This document shows positions 36,225 to 44,413 of a stretch of 64,000 nt of DNA, in pieces. Under the pieces are notes generated by a model that searched no databases, was not told the DNA's origin, and saw only the letters and a list, made by a program, of their open reading frames with translations. The first letter of the stretch is position 1; each line of letters begins with the position of its first letter. Origin of the DNA: Pseudomonas baltica (lineage in GTDB: Bacteria; Pseudomonadota; Gammaproteobacteria; Pseudomonadales; Pseudomonadaceae). Location: positions 1,054,001 to 1,118,000 of the forward strand of contig NZ_CP134771.1 in NCBI RefSeq assembly GCF_031880315.1, read 5' to 3'. The position numbers and the translations under genes are program-made.

Positions 36225-37046
36225 ATGCAACTCATCGACATCGGCGTCAATCTTACCAATGCAAGTTTTGCGCACATCCAGCCCGAAGTCCTCGAGCGCG
36301 CCTATGCCGCCGGGGTCTGCCAACTGCTGTTGACCGGCACCAGCATCGACGGCAGCGAGCACGCCCTCGAACTGTGCGAACAGCTCGACGAATCCGCCCA
36401 GCGCCTGTTCGCCACGGCGGGCGTGCACCCCCATAGCGCCAGTGACTGGAACGCCGACAGCGAACAGCGTCTGCGCACCCTGCTGACCCATCCACGGCTG
36501 CGCGCGGTGGGCGAATGCGGGCTGGATTTCAATCGCGACTTCTCGCCACGCGCTCAACAAGAGAAGGTCTTCGAGCGGCATCTGGCGTTGGCGGTCGAAC
36601 ATCGTCTGCCGGTGTTCATTCACGAGCGCGATGCCAATCAACGCCTGCTGGCGATCCTCAAGGATTACCGCGACCAGCTGACGGCGGCCGTGGTGCACTG
36701 CTTCACCGGCGAACGGCAGGCGCTGTTCAGCTATCTCGATCTGGATCTGCACATCGGCATCACTGGCTGGATCTGCGATGAACGGCGGGGCAGCCATCTG
36801 CATCCACTGGTTCGTGAAATCCCCCGCGGACGCCTGATGCTGGAGAGCGATGCACCTTACCTGCTGCCCCGCTCGTTGCGCCCCAAGCCCAAGAACGGCC
36901 GCAACGAACCGGGCTATCTGCCCGAGGTATTGCGCGAGGTGGCCTTGCATCGCGGCGAGACCGAGGCCGATCTGGCGCAGCACACCACCGCCTGCGCGCG
37001 GGCGTTCTTTGCCTTGCCGCAGATTCAGGCACACGACAACGGATAA
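36225..37046 (+). CDS. tatD: TatD-family metal-dependent DNase/hydrolase
   Basis: A 273-residue TIM-barrel enzyme of the amidohydrolase superfamily. It starts [15 protein letters not shown], as in E. coli TatD (which lacks the usual HxH first metal motif of other family members), and carries [39 protein letters not shown], and [10 protein letters not shown] with metal ligands. E. coli TatD has 3'-5' exonuclease activity and helps repair oxidised DNA. Despite its name it is not needed for Tat export, and no tat genes are near. Confidence 0.93.
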   Translation: MQLIDIGVNLTNASFAHIQPEVLERAYAAGVCQLLLTGTSIDGSEHALELCEQLDESAQRLFATAGVHPHSASDWNADSEQRLRTLLTHPRLRAVGECGLDFNRDFSPRAQQEKVFERHLALAVEHRLPVFIHERDANQRLLAILKDYRDQLTAAVVHCFTGERQALFSYLDLDLHIGITGWICDERRGSHLHPLVREIPRGRLMLESDAPYLLPRSLRPKPKNGRNEPGYLPEVLREVALHRGETEADLAQHTTACARAFFALPQIQAHDNG

Positions 37047-37052
37047 TACCGT

Positions 37053-37139
37053 AGCGGCGCAGGCTTGCCCCCGACAGAGTCATCCATGACACGCCGCAGA
37101 ACGAAGGGCTGGCCTTATCGGGGGCAAGCCCCCTCCCTA
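37053..37139. repeat. inverted REP-like pair
   Basis: The arms GGCTTGCCCCCGA (37062-37074) and TCGGGGGCAAGCC (37118-37130) are perfect inverted copies 43 bases apart, with REP-like flanks GTAGCGGCGCA and CCCTCCCTAC. The pair fills the gap between the convergent tatD and tgpA genes and ends next to the tgpA stop codon. Confidence 0.85.
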
Positions 37140-39113
37140 CTAAGGCCGGCGGGGCTTTCTTGCGGCGCGGCGCAGTTCGTCAAGGCGCTGGTCGAGGATC
37201 GCAGGCACAGCAGCCTCGCCGGCATAACGCTGGGCAACAAAGGCTTCGGCGAATCTGTTGATCGCCGCCGCCTGCTCCGGTAATGCCAGCGCCGCCCGGT
37301 CGGCAAAGGCCTGCGGCCCCTCCCCGGGCTCGCGCTGCAGGCCAAGGCGGGCCAGCAATCGCTCGAAGCGCTGGAACTGGCGCAGTGCGAGTTCCTGCCG
37401 CGCCCGCCAGGGCTTGAGCAGCACCAGCGTCAGTATCAACATGATCGACACGCCGCCCACCGGCAATATCCACGCCGCCAGCCCCTTGAACCAGGCCAGC
37501 ATCAACGCGCCCTGCTGCTCGCCCTGATACCCCAGCACCCAGCGTTGCCAACCATAATTGAGGTTGTCCCAGCCCAGGCGCAGGTCATTCAGCCAGGCCA
37601 GATTGGAATAGCGCAACGGCGAAAACGGCGAGTCCGGCAGAAAGTCCTCATCGCTGGCCAAGGCCTCGGCCAGGCCGACATCGATGCGTTGCGGCGCTAC
37701 GGCAAACGTCGGATCGACGCTGCGCCAGCCCTGCTCCGGCTGCCAGTACTCGACCCAGGCATGGGCATCGTACTGGCGCACGGTGATGAACTTGCCCGCC
37801 GGGTTCAACTCCCCGCCCTGATAACCCGCCACCACCCGCGCCGGGATCCCCGCTGCCCGCAGTACGTAGACCATGGCGCCGGCAAAGTGCGCGCAGAAAC
37901 CGCGGCGGCTGTTGAACAGAAAATCGTCCACCGCGTCCACCCCTAGCGCCTGCGGCTTGAGGGTGTAGTGGTAGTCCTGGTCATGAAAGTGCGTGAGTAT
38001 CGCCTGCACCAGCGCCGGGGCCTGCGCATAGCGCGCTTTCAAGTCCTGGGCCCAGGCGCGGGTACGTGGATCGCCGCTAGTGGGCAGGCGCAAGGCCTGG
38101 ATGCGCTCGCTATCGCTCAGAGGCTGGGGATCACGCAGCACCTGGGGCCAGGAGCTCAGGCTGTAAGCGAACGGCTGGGTGATCGGGCGCTGGCGACGCA
38201 GGGCGAAATCACTGGACTGACGCACCTCGGCACTCGGTGGCCGGGCCACATCCAACGCCGCCAGCCACGGCTGCCCGCTGGGCTCCTGGATTATTCGATA
38301 ACGCCACGGCTCACCTTGCGGTTGCCACGGCGACACCGTGTTCAGCCCGGTGAACGGCGTCTGGCTCCAGCGCCGACCGTCATAGCGGTCAAGCGTCAGT
38401 ACACGCCAATACAGCTGGTCATGCGCCGGCATCGGCGTGTCGAAGCTGACTCGGAAGGCCACCGCGGGCGAGCGGCCCAGCTCGGTGATATCGGCCGCCG
38501 ACATACTGTCGCTCAGGCCGGTCCGGGCCTGGTTACCCGGCATCGGCAACGACCACAACGGTGGCAAGCGGGGGAAGAACACGAACAGTAACAGCATCAA
38601 TGGCAGCGCTTGCAGCATCAGCATCGCCGCCGTGCGCAACGTCGCCAAGGGATTGGCCACCAGCCGCGCCTGCTGCAGACCGATCAACGCCGCGAGCAAC
38701 GCGGTCACCGGCAACAGGCTGTACAGGGCCCACGGCAGGCTGTCGTCGAACAGGTAGCCCACCACTACGCAAAAGAACCCCAGCAGGATCAGCACCTGGG
38801 CATCGCGCGGGCTATGCATCTCGACCAATTTCAGCAAAAACGTCGCGACCAGCAACGCGGCGGCTGTCTCCAACCCCAACAGACGCCCGCTGGACAGGTA
38901 GACGCACACCGCGGTAACCAGCAGCAACCCGGCCTTCAGCCACTTGCCGGGGATGGCCGCGCGCATGCGAAACATCTGCACGCGCCACAGGCTGCAACCA
39001 AGCCACAGGGCGATCATCCACAGCGGCAGCTGAAAACAGAACGGCAGCATCACCAGCGCCTGCGCCAGCAACAGCCAGCCTAGGCTGACGCGCGGGATAG
39101 CCGCGACGCTCAT
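37140..39113 (-). CDS. tgpA: transglutaminase-like membrane protein TgpA
   Basis: A 657-residue inner membrane protein. About five to six helices occupy residues 10-200 (with FFPRLPPLWSLPMPGNQARTG after them, the typical DUF3488 end), then a periplasmic transglutaminase-like domain with the triad Cys in RRGFCAHFAGAM, His in YDAHAWVEYW and Asp in SVDPTF, and another helix near 550. In P. aeruginosa the TgpA protein is reported essential for growth. It is the last gene of the operon moxR-DUF58-tgpA; its ATG at 39113 overlaps the preceding TGA by four bases. Confidence 0.94.
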   Translation of the reverse strand: MSVAAIPRVSLGWLLLAQALVMLPFCFQLPLWMIALWLGCSLWRVQMFRMRAAIPGKWLKAGLLLVTAVCVYLSSGRLLGLETAAALLVATFLLKLVEMHSPRDAQVLILLGFFCVVVGYLFDDSLPWALYSLLPVTALLAALIGLQQARLVANPLATLRTAAMLMLQALPLMLLLFVFFPRLPPLWSLPMPGNQARTGLSDSMSAADITELGRSPAVAFRVSFDTPMPAHDQLYWRVLTLDRYDGRRWSQTPFTGLNTVSPWQPQGEPWRYRIIQEPSGQPWLAALDVARPPSAEVRQSSDFALRRQRPITQPFAYSLSSWPQVLRDPQPLSDSERIQALRLPTSGDPRTRAWAQDLKARYAQAPALVQAILTHFHDQDYHYTLKPQALGVDAVDDFLFNSRRGFCAHFAGAMVYVLRAAGIPARVVAGYQGGELNPAGKFITVRQYDAHAWVEYWQPEQGWRSVDPTFAVAPQRIDVGLAEALASDEDFLPDSPFSPLRYSNLAWLNDLRLGWDNLNYGWQRWVLGYQGEQQGALMLAWFKGLAAWILPVGGVSIMLILTLVLLKPWRARQELALRQFQRFERLLARLGLQREPGEGPQAFADRAALALPEQAAAINRFAEAFVAQRYAGEAAVPAILDQRLDELRRAARKPRRP

Positions 39114-40093
39114 GCGCCCTGCCCGTAGAGCGCCAGGGCGCGCAGACAGGCTTCGCGGTGCGCCTCGCCACTGGCGCTGGCGAGCAGTTGCCCGGGCAGT
39201 TGCAGCGAGAACGCACGCTGCTGCGCCGACAGCGTCAGCACCCAGTAGCACAGGCGCGACAGGCGCTGTTCGACATCGCCGCCCAGCGCCAGAAAATCCA
39301 GGCTCAGATCACGCCCACGCAGCTCGGCGAACTCCTTGATCAACAAGGCGCCGCCCCGGGACCAGGCTTTCCAGTGCAAACGTCGCCAGGAGTCACCCGG
39401 CTGATACTCCCTGAGCCCCTGATAGTCATCGACGCCCTGCCCCAGCGTGCGCATGCCCTCGTCTTCGACATCGGTGGGTGCCGTGGCCAGGGTCGGCAAT
39501 TCGCCTTCCAGCGGCTGCGGATAGACCAGCACGCGCTGGCCCGGATCGATCCAGCTCCATGCACGCAGCACGCCCAATGGAAAGCTGGTCTCGACACACA
39601 CCCGTGGCGCTACCAGCCAGCCGCGCTTGTCGCTGGGCAGGTCAAGTTCCAGCTCCATGACATGGCCGACATCGATGTCGACTCGCTGCAGACCGCCACG
39701 CGACCAGCCTGCGGCAATCGCTTGGTGCAGCTTGTCGCGGCTCTCGAGGCGCAAGGTGAACCGCGCCTGCTCGCCGACGAATACCGCCCCGGTGGCCACG
39801 CCGCTGACCCACAACCCCGACAGATTGCGAAAGGTATGCAAAATAGCCACCACAAAGATCGACCCCAGCAGAAATACCAGGGCGTAGGCCAGGCTGTTCT
39901 GGTAATTGATGGCCGCCAGCAAAATGAGCAGCAAGGTCAGCAAAAAACTGCTGCCCAGGCGATTGGGCATGATGAAGATATGCCGCTGACCAAGTTCCAG
40001 CCGCGCCACCGCCGGCGTGCGGCGCGCCTGCCACTGGCGCCAGCGACGGTCCAGCGCGGCGATCAAAGCGTCGGTACTTCGCGCAACAGCCAC
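39110..40093 (-). CDS. DUF58 domain-containing protein
   Basis: A membrane protein of up to 327 residues. Two close helices at about 48-90 (FLLTLLLILLAAINYQ, then FLLGSIFVVAILHTF) precede a soluble DUF58 domain with the signature RTLGQGVDDYQGLREYQPGD. DUF58 proteins occur with MoxR ATPases and transglutaminase-like proteins and are thought to act as scaffolds with a von Willebrand-like fold. The start is uncertain: GTG at 40093 overlaps moxR by 31 bases, while TTG at 40066 would give the tight TTGA overlap with the moxR stop. Neither has a clear ribosome-binding site. Confidence 0.9.
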   Translation of the reverse strand: MAVARSTDALIAALDRRWRQWQARRTPAVARLELGQRHIFIMPNRLGSSFLLTLLLILLAAINYQNSLAYALVFLLGSIFVVAILHTFRNLSGLWVSGVATGAVFVGEQARFTLRLESRDKLHQAIAAGWSRGGLQRVDIDVGHVMELELDLPSDKRGWLVAPRVCVETSFPLGVLRAWSWIDPGQRVLVYPQPLEGELPTLATAPTDVEDEGMRTLGQGVDDYQGLREYQPGDSWRRLHWKAWSRGGALLIKEFAELRGRDLSLDFLALGGDVEQRLSRLCYWVLTLSAQQRAFSLQLPGQLLASASGEAHREACLRALALYGQGA

Positions 40094-40980
40094 TGCACCA
40101 GGGCACTGCCGCCCTGCCCGGTCGGGTCGGCGCGCTCACGCAGCCGGTGGCTGACTACTGAAGGAAGCACGGCTTGCACGTCTTCGGGAATCACATAGTC
40201 GCGGCCCACCACCAAGGCCCAGGCTCGCGCCGCCGCCAGCAGCGCCAGGCTGCCACGCGGCGACAGGCCCCAGGCGAACTGCGGCTGGGTGCGCGTCGCC
40301 TCGACCAGGCGCAAAACATAATCGACCAGCGCATCGCTGACGCGCACGCGCCTGGCCTGAGCCTGCAACTCGGCGAGCTGGGCATGGCTGAGCAACGCCG
40401 TCATGCGTGGCAGCAGATCCCGCCGCGCCTCGCCCAACAGCAAGGCTTTCTCCGCCGCCTTGGCCGGATAACCAAGGGACAGACGCATGAGAAAGCGATC
40501 GAGCTGCGACTCCGGCAGCGCGAAGGTGCCGCCCTGACTGGTGGGGTTCTGAGTGGCAATGACGAAGAACGGCTGCGGCAGCGCACGCGTCGCACCTTCG
40601 ATGGTCACCTGCCCCTCCTCCATGGCTTCGAGCAAGGCGCTCTGGCTCTTGGGGGTGGCGCGGTTGATTTCGTCGGCCAGAATCAGTTCGGCGAAGATCG
40701 GCCCAGGGTGGAACACGAACTGGCCACTGTCCTTGTCGAACACCGAGGTGCCGAGGATGTCGCTGGGGAGCAGGTCGGAAGTGAACTGGATGCGCTGAAA
40801 GCTCAGACCCAGCACTTTTGCCAAGGTATGGCTGAGGGTGGTCTTGCCCATGCCGGGCAGGTCTTCGATCAACAGATGACCGTTGGCGATCAGGCAGGTC
40901 AGCGCCAGGCGGACCTGGACTTCCTTGCCCAGTAGTATTTCATTGACGGCTTGCAGACAGGCTTCAAGTGCATGACGCAT
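40063..40980 (-). CDS. MoxR-family AAA+ ATPase
   Basis: A 305-residue AAA+ chaperone-like ATPase. Walker A is LPGMGKTTL, Walker B is LILADEINRA, followed by the MoxR-typical ATPKSQSALLEAMEEGQVT and sensor motif FVIATQNPTSQGGTF. MoxR proteins work with DUF58 or VWA proteins to mature or activate protein complexes. It is the first gene of the moxR-DUF58-tgpA operon, with ATG at 40980; 30 upstream bases in the same frame begin with a TTG and are not used. Confidence 0.93.
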   Translation of the reverse strand: MRHALEACLQAVNEILLGKEVQVRLALTCLIANGHLLIEDLPGMGKTTLSHTLAKVLGLSFQRIQFTSDLLPSDILGTSVFDKDSGQFVFHPGPIFAELILADEINRATPKSQSALLEAMEEGQVTIEGATRALPQPFFVIATQNPTSQGGTFALPESQLDRFLMRLSLGYPAKAAEKALLLGEARRDLLPRMTALLSHAQLAELQAQARRVRVSDALVDYVLRLVEATRTQPQFAWGLSPRGSLALLAAARAWALVVGRDYVIPEDVQAVLPSVVSHRLRERADPTGQGGSALVQWLLREVPTL

Positions 40981-41053
40981 GGCTCGACGCTCCCTGTACC
41001 GATAGCCCAAGGCACCTGCCGCCAGCCTGGCAGCAGGTACTTACTGCGGACGA

Positions 41054-41332
41054 TCAACGCCCGGCGCGAGACTCACGAATGTAGAAGCGTGCCTTCTCGG
41101 CCTTGCTATCGCAACCCTCGAACGCTTCGACTTGCTGTTGGGTCTTGGCACCGGTCAGCAGCCCCAGTGCCTTGGAGTAGCTCACTGTCCCGGCAAAACC
41201 TTCGGCCTTGGCCAGATCCAGCTCGTGCCAGGCGGCGTCCAGATTAGTGGCGCAACTATCGCGATAGGCTGTCTTGCCGGCGCAACCCGTCAGTACCAAA
41301 GCAAACAACGGCACACAGATCCAGGCTTTCAT
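41054..41332 (-). CDS. small predicted lipoprotein, unknown function
   Basis: A 92-residue protein with a lipoprotein signal peptide (MKAWICVPLFALVLTGCAGK, lipobox LTGC, Cys17). The mature part has two more cysteines, in DSCATN and EGCDSK, that could form a disulphide, and helical segments around AAWHELDLAKAEGFAG. No family is recognised. It lies 73 bases upstream of moxR on the same strand and divergent from the patatin gene. GAGGTG stands ahead of the start at 41332; the longer frame to 41383 is unlikely. Confidence 0.8.
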   Translation of the reverse strand: MKAWICVPLFALVLTGCAGKTAYRDSCATNLDAAWHELDLAKAEGFAGTVSYSKALGLLTGAKTQQQVEAFEGCDSKAEKARFYIRESRAGR

Positions 41333-41489
41333 GGGTGACACCTCGAGAAAAAACATAGGGTAGTGCCCAATCAGACGTTTCACCTAGCGATAAGTGCCGT
41401 TCGTCCGCTCTTTTTAACCGGTATTTCATGCGCTGAAACAACCGATGCGTGGCATGCTGATGGCATTGCGACGACGGCGGAATCGATCG

Positions 41490-42533
41490 ATGAAAAAGCG
41501 GGTGGCATTGGTCCTCGGCTCTGGCGGTGCGCGTGGTTATGCGCACATTGGCGTGATCGAGGAAATCGAACGGCGGGGCTATGAAATCGCCTGCATTGCC
41601 GGATGCTCCATGGGCGCGGTGGTCGGTGGCATTTACGCCGCCGGCAAGCTCGATGAATACCGGCGTTGGATCGAGAGCCTGGACTACCTCGACGTACTGC
41701 GCCTGGTGGATGTCAGTTTCAAGCTGGGCGCCATTCGTGGCGAGAAGGTATTCGGGCAGATTCGCAAGATCGTCGGCGAGGTCAATATCGAGGACCTGCG
41801 CATTCCTTACACCGCCGTCGCCACCGACCTGACCAACCAGCAGGAGATCTGGTTTCAGGAGGGCTGCCTGCACCAGGCCATGCGCGCTTCGGCGGCGATC
41901 CCGAGCTTGTTCACCCCAGTAGTCCAAGGCAATCGCACGCTGGTCGATGGCGGCTTGTTGAATCCGTTGCCGATCGTGCCGGTGGTGTCCAGCCACTGCG
42001 ACCTGATCATCGCGGTCAACCTCAATTCCACAGCGCAGAATCATTACACGCTGCCGGTGATAGAGCGGCCGGCGGCGTTCCGTTTGCGCTTCGATCAGTT
42101 ACTCAGCTCGCTGGGCTCGCATCTGCCATTCCGGCGCAAGCAGGCCGAACAACTGCTGCGCCTGGAGCAACAGACACTCAAGGCAGATGCCGCCGTGCTG
42201 CCCAATCCTTGGCTGGCCGAAACGGCCAATCCGACCCTGCAACAAGCGGCCGCCGCGCCGCTGGCCGAAGCCGCGCCAAAGTCCGCGACCGGCTCGGTGA
42301 TCATCGACAACGTCGGCCCGGCTTCCTTGCTAGACCTGATCAACCAGAGTTTCGAGGTGATGCAGACCTCGCTGGCGCAATACAAGATTGCGGGCTATCC
42401 GCCGGATGTACTGATCAACGTGCCAAAGCGGGTGTGTCGTTTTTTCGAGTTCTACAAGGCGCCGGAACTGATTGCCTTGGGGCGGGAAATCGCCAGCGAT
42501 ACGTTGGATAACTATGAAAGTGAAAAACACTGA
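41490..42533 (+). CDS. patatin-like phospholipase (RssA type)
   Basis: A 347-residue serine lipase-like protein. The oxyanion motif GSGGARG, the nucleophile elbow GCSMG (Ser40) and the dyad Asp in LVDGGLLN (about residue 153) are all present, so the active site is complete. It lacks a signal peptide and resembles the RssA/YchK group, whose substrates are phospholipids or lysophospholipids in the few cases studied. The C-terminal 100 residues (DLINQSFEVMQTSLAQYKI) are typical of this group. Start at 41490 (MKKRVALVLG) just precedes the motif; upstream ATGs give an unlikely arginine-rich extension. Confidence 0.9.
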   Translation: MKKRVALVLGSGGARGYAHIGVIEEIERRGYEIACIAGCSMGAVVGGIYAAGKLDEYRRWIESLDYLDVLRLVDVSFKLGAIRGEKVFGQIRKIVGEVNIEDLRIPYTAVATDLTNQQEIWFQEGCLHQAMRASAAIPSLFTPVVQGNRTLVDGGLLNPLPIVPVVSSHCDLIIAVNLNSTAQNHYTLPVIERPAAFRLRFDQLLSSLGSHLPFRRKQAEQLLRLEQQTLKADAAVLPNPWLAETANPTLQQAAAAPLAEAAPKSATGSVIIDNVGPASLLDLINQSFEVMQTSLAQYKIAGYPPDVLINVPKRVCRFFEFYKAPELIALGREIASDTLDNYESEKH

Positions 42534-42596
42534 CAGGGTTTATTGACCGCGGCGTCTGACCGGGCCTCTGCTGACCAAGAGACCCTCGTGTATCAA

Positions 42597-43283
42597 CTAA
42601 AGCAACCGATACCCCACCCCTGGCTCGGTGACGATATAGCGTGGCGCGGTGGGGTCGTCGCCGAGCTTGTGGCGCAAATGGCCGACCACGATACGCAGAT
42701 AGTGGCTGTCCTCGGCGTGGCTCGGCCCCCAGATGTCCTTGAGCAACTGCTGCTGGGTGAGCACGCGGCCGGCGTGCTGAGCCAGCAACGCTAGCAGCGC
42801 GTACTCCTTGCGGGTCAGGGTGACTGCAAGGCCCGCCAGCGACACCTGCCGGGAGGCCAGATCGATACTCAACTCGCCCCGCGTCAGGATCGCCGCGCTG
42901 CTGACCGGCACCACGGCTGCCTGGCGCAACAACACCCGCACCCGGGCGAGGAACTCCTGAATGCCAAAGGGCTTGCTCACGTAATCGTTGGCGCCGCCGT
43001 CCAGTGCCTCGACCTTGTCGCCCTCCCCGGCGCGCACCGACAGTACCAGCACCGGCACCGCCGACCATTGTCGCAGCTCGCGCAGCACCGCTTGGCCATC
43101 CATGTCCGGCAGCCCGAGATCCAACACTATCAGCGCCGGGCTGGCCAGCGCGGCCTGGGTCAGACCTTCCTCGCCGTTGGCTGCCTCGATCACCCTATAG
43201 CCTTGAGAGCTGAGGCTGATGCGCAGAAACTTGCGGATCTGTGGTTCGTCGTCGATGACCAGAATGGTGGGGGGCTGACTCAT
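42597..43283 (-). CDS. kdpE: OmpR-family response regulator KdpE
   Basis: A 228-residue regulator. Receiver domain 1-115 with D11-D12, phospho-acceptor D55 in LDLGLPDMDG and Lys in DYVSKPF, then a winged-helix DNA-binding domain (LTRKEYALLALLAQHAG, RIVVGHLRHKLGDDP, VTEPGVGYRLL). The sequence is that of KdpE, which in intact loci activates kdpFABC for potassium uptake upon a signal from KdpD. Here the kdpFABC genes are absent and only a short 3' remnant of kdpD precedes it, so KdpE is an orphan within this window. The gene itself looks intact. Confidence 0.9.
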   Translation of the reverse strand: MSQPPTILVIDDEPQIRKFLRISLSSQGYRVIEAANGEEGLTQAALASPALIVLDLGLPDMDGQAVLRELRQWSAVPVLVLSVRAGEGDKVEALDGGANDYVSKPFGIQEFLARVRVLLRQAAVVPVSSAAILTRGELSIDLASRQVSLAGLAVTLTRKEYALLALLAQHAGRVLTQQQLLKDIWGPSHAEDSHYLRIVVGHLRHKLGDDPTAPRYIVTEPGVGYRLL

Positions 43284-43286
43284 GGT

Positions 43287-43406
43287 TCAGGCATCTTCCA
43301 AATCGCCGGGCTGGCGCTGCAGCGGCAAGCATAAAGTGATGCAAGTGCCTTGACCATCAATGCCCTCGCCGACTTCGATGCATAGCAGCGAAAGGCGTAT
43401 TATCCC
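43287..43406 (-). pseudogene. kdpD: 3' remnant of a sensor kinase gene, probably kdpD
   Basis: An open stretch of 40 codons ends with TGA at 43287-43289, four bases before the kdpE start codon, the position of kdpD in intact kdp operons. Its translation ends in GQGTCITLCLPLQRQPGDLE, the usual end of a histidine kinase ATPase domain (strand then L-P-L). An in-frame TAG at 43407-43409 closes it upstream, and nothing kinase-like continues past it. It is read as a leftover of kdpD after a deletion. The exact left boundary is not certain. Confidence 0.7.
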
Positions 43407-43448
43407 CTACCGTTTCGCCAACCCTGTGAGGGATTGGGGGGAAGCTGT

Positions 43449-43492
43449 TTGAAAAGTCGCAGAAAGCAGAAATGTATCTAGACTGATACATT
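43449..43492 (+). promoter_or_regulatory. palindromic operator-like site and possible promoter
   Basis: AATGTATC (43471-43478) and GATACATT (43485-43492) form a perfect 8-bp inverted repeat with a 6-base spacer, 145 bases before the regulator gene at 43637. TTGAAA at 43449-43454 is a -35-like element, and TGTATC inside the palindrome stands 18 bases further on, so a bound protein would cover the -10 region. Function is inferred. Confidence 0.45.
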
Positions 43493-43636
43493 CAGGAAAT
43501 GCCCGGCATACTTATCCCCTGTACCGTCCGGCCACCGGACGCTGCAGTCGACAGATCGCCCGCTCTTTGCGACCTGCAACTGTCCTGCACACTACACCCC
43601 GCCGCCCGCCGTGAGGCCGGCAGCCCTACCAGGCAG

Positions 43637-44413
43637 ATGACCGCAAGCATGCAGAACTCCCCGATCTCCTCCAGCGATGCCAGCAAAGCTTCCCTCGGTG
43701 AAGACGAAAAACGCTGGAACACTCGGGCGCTCATCGTTGACGACGACGTGCCGATTCGCGAGCTGCTGATCGACTACCTGGCCCGCTTCGGCATCCTCGG
43801 CTTCGGTGTCACCGATGGCGAGGGCATGCGCCAGGCGTTGCAGGAAGACGTTTTCGACGTCGTGGTGCTGGACCTGATGCTGCCCGGCGAAGACGGCTTG
43901 TCCCTGTGCCGCTGGCTGCGCGCCGAGTCGGACATTCCGATCCTCATGCTCACCGCGCGCTGCGAGCCGACCGACCGTATCATCGGCCTCGAACTGGGCG
44001 CCGACGATTACATGGCCAAGCCCTTCGAGCCTCGTGAACTGGTGGCGCGCATCCAGACCATCCTGCGCCGTGTGCGTGATGATCGCAGCGACCAACGCGG
44101 TAACGTGCGCTTCGATAACTGGCGCCTGAACAGCGTGCTGCGTCAGTTGATCTCCGCCGACGGCCTGGTGGTGCCGCTGTCCAATGCCGAATTTCGCCTG
44201 CTGTGGGTATTTCTCGAGCGACCGCGTCGGGTGTTGAGCCGCGAGCAACTGCTGGATGCCGCCCGGGGCCGCTCGATCGAAGCCTTCGACCGCAGCATCG
44301 ACCTGCTGGTCTCGCGCCTGCGGCAGAAACTCGGTGATGATCCAAAAGCGCCGCAGTTGATCAAGACCGTACGCGGCGAAGGCTACCTGTTCGATGCGAG
44401 AGAAATTGGCTGA
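43637..44413 (+). CDS. OmpR-family response regulator of a two-component pair
   Basis: A 258-residue regulator with an unusual 30-residue Ser/Lys-rich N-terminal tail before the receiver (DDD at 35-37, D79 in VVLDLMLPGEDG, Lys in DYMAKPF). The C-terminal winged helix includes LVVPLSNAEFRLLWVFLERP and SIDLLVSRLRQKLGDDP. The tail may begin at the second ATG (43649) instead; the first has a better upstream AGG. The next gene, a histidine kinase, overlaps the stop by one base, so the two form an operon. The signal is unknown. Confidence 0.9.
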   Translation: MTASMQNSPISSSDASKASLGEDEKRWNTRALIVDDDVPIRELLIDYLARFGILGFGVTDGEGMRQALQEDVFDVVVLDLMLPGEDGLSLCRWLRAESDIPILMLTARCEPTDRIIGLELGADDYMAKPFEPRELVARIQTILRRVRDDRSDQRGNVRFDNWRLNSVLRQLISADGLVVPLSNAEFRLLWVFLERPRRVLSREQLLDAARGRSIEAFDRSIDLLVSRLRQKLGDDPKAPQLIKTVRGEGYLFDAREIG

